NCBI RefSeq assembly: GCF_009870125.1
Contig: NC_046683.1
Coordinates: 48,313,869-48,377,868, forward strand
DNA from: Drosophila pseudoobscura
Taxonomy: Eukaryota; Arthropoda; Insecta; Diptera; Drosophilidae
Direction of reading: 5' to 3'
DNA: 64,000 nucleotides
The position numbers were made by a program, and so were the translations under genes. How positions within the stretch are numbered: the stretch's first letter is position 1; the number at the start of each line of letters is the position of its first letter. Shown here in pieces: positions 61,157-64,000 of the stretch. The notes under the pieces were generated by a model that was not told the DNA's origin, made no database searches, and saw only the letters and a list, made by a program, of their open reading frames with translations.

Positions 61157-62263
61157 CGTCTCCGTCTAATGTTGTTGTGTCTATAGCCGGGAACTAAAAA
61201 TAGTTTTGTATTTTTGTTATTTTAAATTACTTTTTTGCCCAGACAAGGTCCAACGCATTGAAGATGAGGCCTATCTAGAGGGGAAAACAGTTTTTTTCAT
61301 GATAATCCTTGGGAATAACACCTGAAAAGTCACCTAAAGACATGCTGGGTAGATTATGGAAAGGTTTTCCTTAGAACATAGAGGTTTATCCATTAAAATT
61401 CCGCCTTAAAAAAAGTTCATATATAATCGAAGGAATAATATGTTCGATGTGTTCGCATTTATAGAGTATTTCCTTAGGGGCTATGCCCCAGACTCTATTT
61501 TCCTTTCCAGCTCATCTTGCAGGCCATTTTTCCGCCTTCCCGCTTCCCAGCCAGCAACCAGCTGATCGTAGGAGCCTCCGCCGGGCACTTGCCCGAAGAT
61601 CTGTTGAACTTCAAGATCGAACGCCTCTCCTACCCCCCACACCCCCACCCCCCCTGGCACTGGCACTGGGGCTCCTCTGAAGTGCAGCTGTTTAATGTTG
61701 TCGAGCACTGTGTAAATAATTCGTATCGTGGCCCGTGCCCCGTGCCCCGTGCCCCGTACATCGTTCCTGCGTATCACATGACATTGAAAAACACTCACCA
61801 AAAATGAATGCGAATGAATGCGAAACATTCAAAAAACGTATTGTTTTCAAATGGAAAACATTTTGGTATCTTTTTGTTTAGTTTCTAGTGACCCGCGGAC
61901 TTGTTGAAATCATTTTAATGTGTCCAGAGGTGTGGACAAGTACGGGGAAAACGAAAAACCGGGACACGAAGCTCATATATCTTTTCACAGCAGGCTTTTT
62001 GTCTGGTTTGGGGCGCCCTCTTCTATTTCCAACGTGTCGGCCATGATTGAAATTCTATCACCCCCACCCCCAGCCTCAGCCCCACACCCCACACCCCACC
62101 CGCACAATCAAGAATCACCCTGATTCCAGGCGCTTGCCTAAGACTGCATCTTACCCCCCAATTGTCCTTCGAGATGATGATTTCCTTGGAAGGGTCACGG
62201 CCTCGCCCTCTGCCCTCTGCCAGGACATGGGGTGGACTCTAGCTCAAGGCCAAGAAGCATCTC

Positions 62264-62636
62264 AGTAGTTATTATATAGGCACTTTGCTATGGGACAGTG
62301 GTAGGTACACAAAGGAGGAATATAAATTATAGAGAAAGTAGAAAGGTTCAAGGGCATCGAAACCGTTTTTCAGGAAACACTTAAAAAATACCTCTAAACT
62401 ATCACATTAGATTCATTGCAAAGGGATGACCTACCTGTTTGAGGGTTGTTTGAATCGCAACACGGGACCAATCGTAAAAACAGGTTCATTGACAGTAAGT
62501 GGGAGGAGAGAGAATATAAATGAGCGAAGGATCGATTTGAGAGGATTTTACATGGTTGAGAAACAGGATTAAGATCGAAGTTAGTTCACATTATCGCCGA
62601 TAGGTGGCGCCACCAAGTAGTAAGGATACGGGACAG
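62264..62636 (+). repeat. Left arm of a perfect 373-bp inverted repeat
   Basis: This arm is the reverse complement of 63079-63451. Positions pair with a constant sum of 125715 at both ends, so there is no net indel, and I found no mismatch on reading through. The outer end starts AGTAGTTATTATATAGGC; the inner end is AAGGATACGGGACAG. Pairing stops at both ends with mismatches. A TATATAAT box mirrored from the right arm is at 62271-62278 on the minus strand. Confidence 0.9.
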
Positions 62637-63078
62637 CGACTTTTTACACTGAATTACCAAATTCGCAACATGTTGCAGCAACATTTGCTTAAGCATGTGC
62701 AGCTTGGCAACATGTTGAATGTAAGTGTGCATCATATTGCTATGTTATTACGTGATCATGTTAAATAAATACTTATAAGATATTTTATTAACATTGAATT
62801 GGGAACCAATTTCTGCTATGTTATTAACTGGTCAAGTTAAATAAATACTTATAGGATATTTTATAAACATTGAATTGGGAAAACAAATGTGTGAAGTTTC
62901 TGAAATTTACATCCTATAGAAAACATAGGTTGGAAACCTGGGTATCTAGATGTCCGTATAGAGGGTTGAATGGTAAGAGAACACAAATTAATGGAGATAT
63001 ATATAGGAGCACGCAAAGAATAAAATTATAATAGGAAGACATCAAAATTAATTAATGCTACTTAGAGTAAATATACGT
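62637..63078 (+). repeat. Spacer (loop) of the inverted repeat with a 76-bp tandem duplication
   Basis: The 442-bp, AT-rich, non-coding spacer contains two tandem copies of a 76-base unit at 62738-62813 and 62814-62889, each starting TGCTATGTTATTA and containing GTTAAATAAATACTTATA and AACATTGAATTGGGAA. Near its start, CATGTTGCAGCAACATTTGC (62669-62688) resembles AATGTTGCGGCAACATTTAC in the repeat cluster at 56131-56150. Confidence 0.8.
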
Positions 63079-63451
63079 CTGTCCCGTATCCTTACTACTT
63101 GGTGGCGCCACCTATCGGCGATAATGTGAACTAACTTCGATCTTAATCCTGTTTCTCAACCATGTAAAATCCTCTCAAATCGATCCTTCGCTCATTTATA
63201 TTCTCTCTCCTCCCACTTACTGTCAATGAACCTGTTTTTACGATTGGTCCCGTGTTGCGATTCAAACAACCCTCAAACAGGTAGGTCATCCCTTTGCAAT
63301 GAATCTAATGTGATAGTTTAGAGGTATTTTTTAAGTGTTTCCTGAAAAACGGTTTCGATGCCCTTGAACCTTTCTACTTTCTCTATAATTTATATTCCTC
63401 CTTTGTGTACCTACCACTGTCCCATAGCAAAGTGCCTATATAATAACTACT
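63079..63451 (-). repeat. Right arm of the perfect 373-bp inverted repeat
   Basis: Reverse complement of 62264-62636. The outer end reads GCCTATATAATAACTACT, so its last bases supply a TATA box pointing right, 53 bases before the small acidic ORF. Confidence 0.9.
63437..63444 (+). promoter_or_regulatory. TATA box before the small acidic ORF
   Basis: TATATAAT at the outer tip of the right inverted-repeat arm. Start of transcription is expected near 63465-63470, leaving a 5' UTR of about 30 bases before the ATG at 63496. Confidence 0.55.
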
Positions 63452-63495
63452 CACAGCTAACAGCTAGGACATAAACTAGTAATCTTTCAACAACG

Positions 63496-63849
63496 ATGGA
63501 TGACCTTGAAATCATTTTTATCGATTCCCAACCGGAATCAACCATAAATCTGGACTCTCAGCCGAGCTCCGTAGACCTGTCCTTGATTTTTGGGATTAAG
63601 ACTCAAACCTATCTCGAGAGCAACTTGACCTGGTTAAGTGACATTAAATGGGATGATGACGACGATGACCCAAGGAATGCAACGTCTAATAATGATAATC
63701 CAGCATACATTTTCCCGGATGATGACAACATTTTCGATTTAGTAGATAATCAGGATGATGATAAAAGATCTCAACTCCAGGAACTACTTCGGGACGAAGA
63801 TGATGATGACTTAATTGCTGCGGTAAAATTAGCTGAGGCGAAATTTTAA
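63496..63849 (+). CDS. Small acidic protein of unknown family beside the inverted repeat
   Basis: The single open frame encodes 117 residues, starting MDDLEIIFIDSQPESTINLD with an ACG-ATGG context. It has paired DSQPxS motifs (IDSQPES and LDSQPSS) and three polyaspartate runs (WDDDDDDP, PDDDN, DEDDDD). The last segment is probably helical (SQLQELLRDEDDDDLIAAVK, ending LAEAKF). There is no signal peptide or transmembrane segment. A TATA box and a poly(A) signal (63927-63932) frame it, which supports a real transcription unit. No family is recognised. Acidic, low-complexity composition is also seen in transcription-regulatory and chaperone-like proteins, but no function is claimed. It may be a young or lineage-restricted gene nested in the Cip4 intron. 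Confidence 0.6.
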   Translation: MDDLEIIFIDSQPESTINLDSQPSSVDLSLIFGIKTQTYLESNLTWLSDIKWDDDDDDPRNATSNNDNPAYIFPDDDNIFDLVDNQDDDKRSQLQELLRDEDDDDLIAAVKLAEAKF

Positions 63850-63926
63850 TAATACGAATACATATTTATATAATAAGAATATTTTATGTATTTTTCTAAA
63901 AATAATATATACATATGTACATATAT

Positions 63927-63932
63927 AATAAA
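63927..63932 (+). terminator. Poly(A) signal after the small acidic ORF
   Basis: AATAAA 78 bases past the stop. Confidence 0.5.
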
Positions 63933-64000
63933 TATAACACATTTAACCACTATTTATTTTAAATGTTTCTGTTTTACTTTTGATTGGTTGAATTTCACTT

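Larger units (their letters stand above)
58002..64000 (+). other. Cip4 first intron (part)
   Basis: Begins at the GTAAGT donor and runs past the window end. It is mostly non-coding, with a CT run at 61131-61156, a poly-G tract near 60719-60739, an A-run near 60930, CCCGTG hexamers at 61735-61758, and the inverted repeat and ORF listed below. Those last elements are a nested locus if the intron assignment is right. Confidence 0.5.

Overview
The window is nuclear DNA from a fruit fly, most likely a member of the Drosophila obscura group. The evidence is recognisable Drosophila orthologues (BicDR, Hsc70-1, 26-29-p, Cip4), short GT-AG introns, DREF and Motif 1 core promoter elements, long non-coding stretches and very dense microsatellites, especially hexanucleotide runs. 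The species call is inference. The orthologues named here map to melanogaster 3L (Muller element D) as I remember it.

Layout. 1-15515 is non-coding and is probably a long BicDR intron or upstream region. 15516-17580 (+) holds the last six coding exons of BicDR. 18.7-19.5 kb is a gene graveyard with a broken BED-like zinc-finger fragment (-) and a decayed 3' fragment of an NXF gene (+). 19840-21496 (-) is a ZAD/C2H2 zinc-finger gene. It is divergent, across a DRE-bearing promoter, from a 1000-residue basic, low-complexity protein (22517-28797, +) with an SxIP-type motif. The third intron of that gene hosts an intact intronless NXF-like gene (23678-25531, same strand). Next come a small secreted Cys/Thr-rich protein (-), Hsc70-1 (+), and a seven-exon single-pass membrane protein with a Cys-rich ectodomain (-, 36341-42901). 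A cathepsin-L-like gene (-) has lost one conserved disulfide. Two tandem paralogues (+) encode secreted proteins with an acidic half followed by a basic half. 26-29-p (+) follows. A repeat cluster (55.2-56.8 kb) leads into the promoter, 5' UTR and first coding exon of Cip4 (+), whose first intron runs to the window end.

The most unusual element lies inside that Cip4 intron. It is a 373-bp inverted repeat whose arms I read as identical, separated by 442 bp (62264-63451). Its right arm ends in a TATA box placed to drive a 117-residue acidic ORF (63496-63849); the left arm carries the mirrored TATA box. It is a candidate hairpin-RNA locus, foldback element or young gene.

The genes do not form one pathway. 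Shared themes are secretion or lysosomal proteolysis (the two C1 peptidases), cytoskeleton and trafficking (BicDR, Cip4, perhaps the SxIP protein), and a recurring signature of gene duplication, nesting and decay around the NXF and zinc-finger loci.
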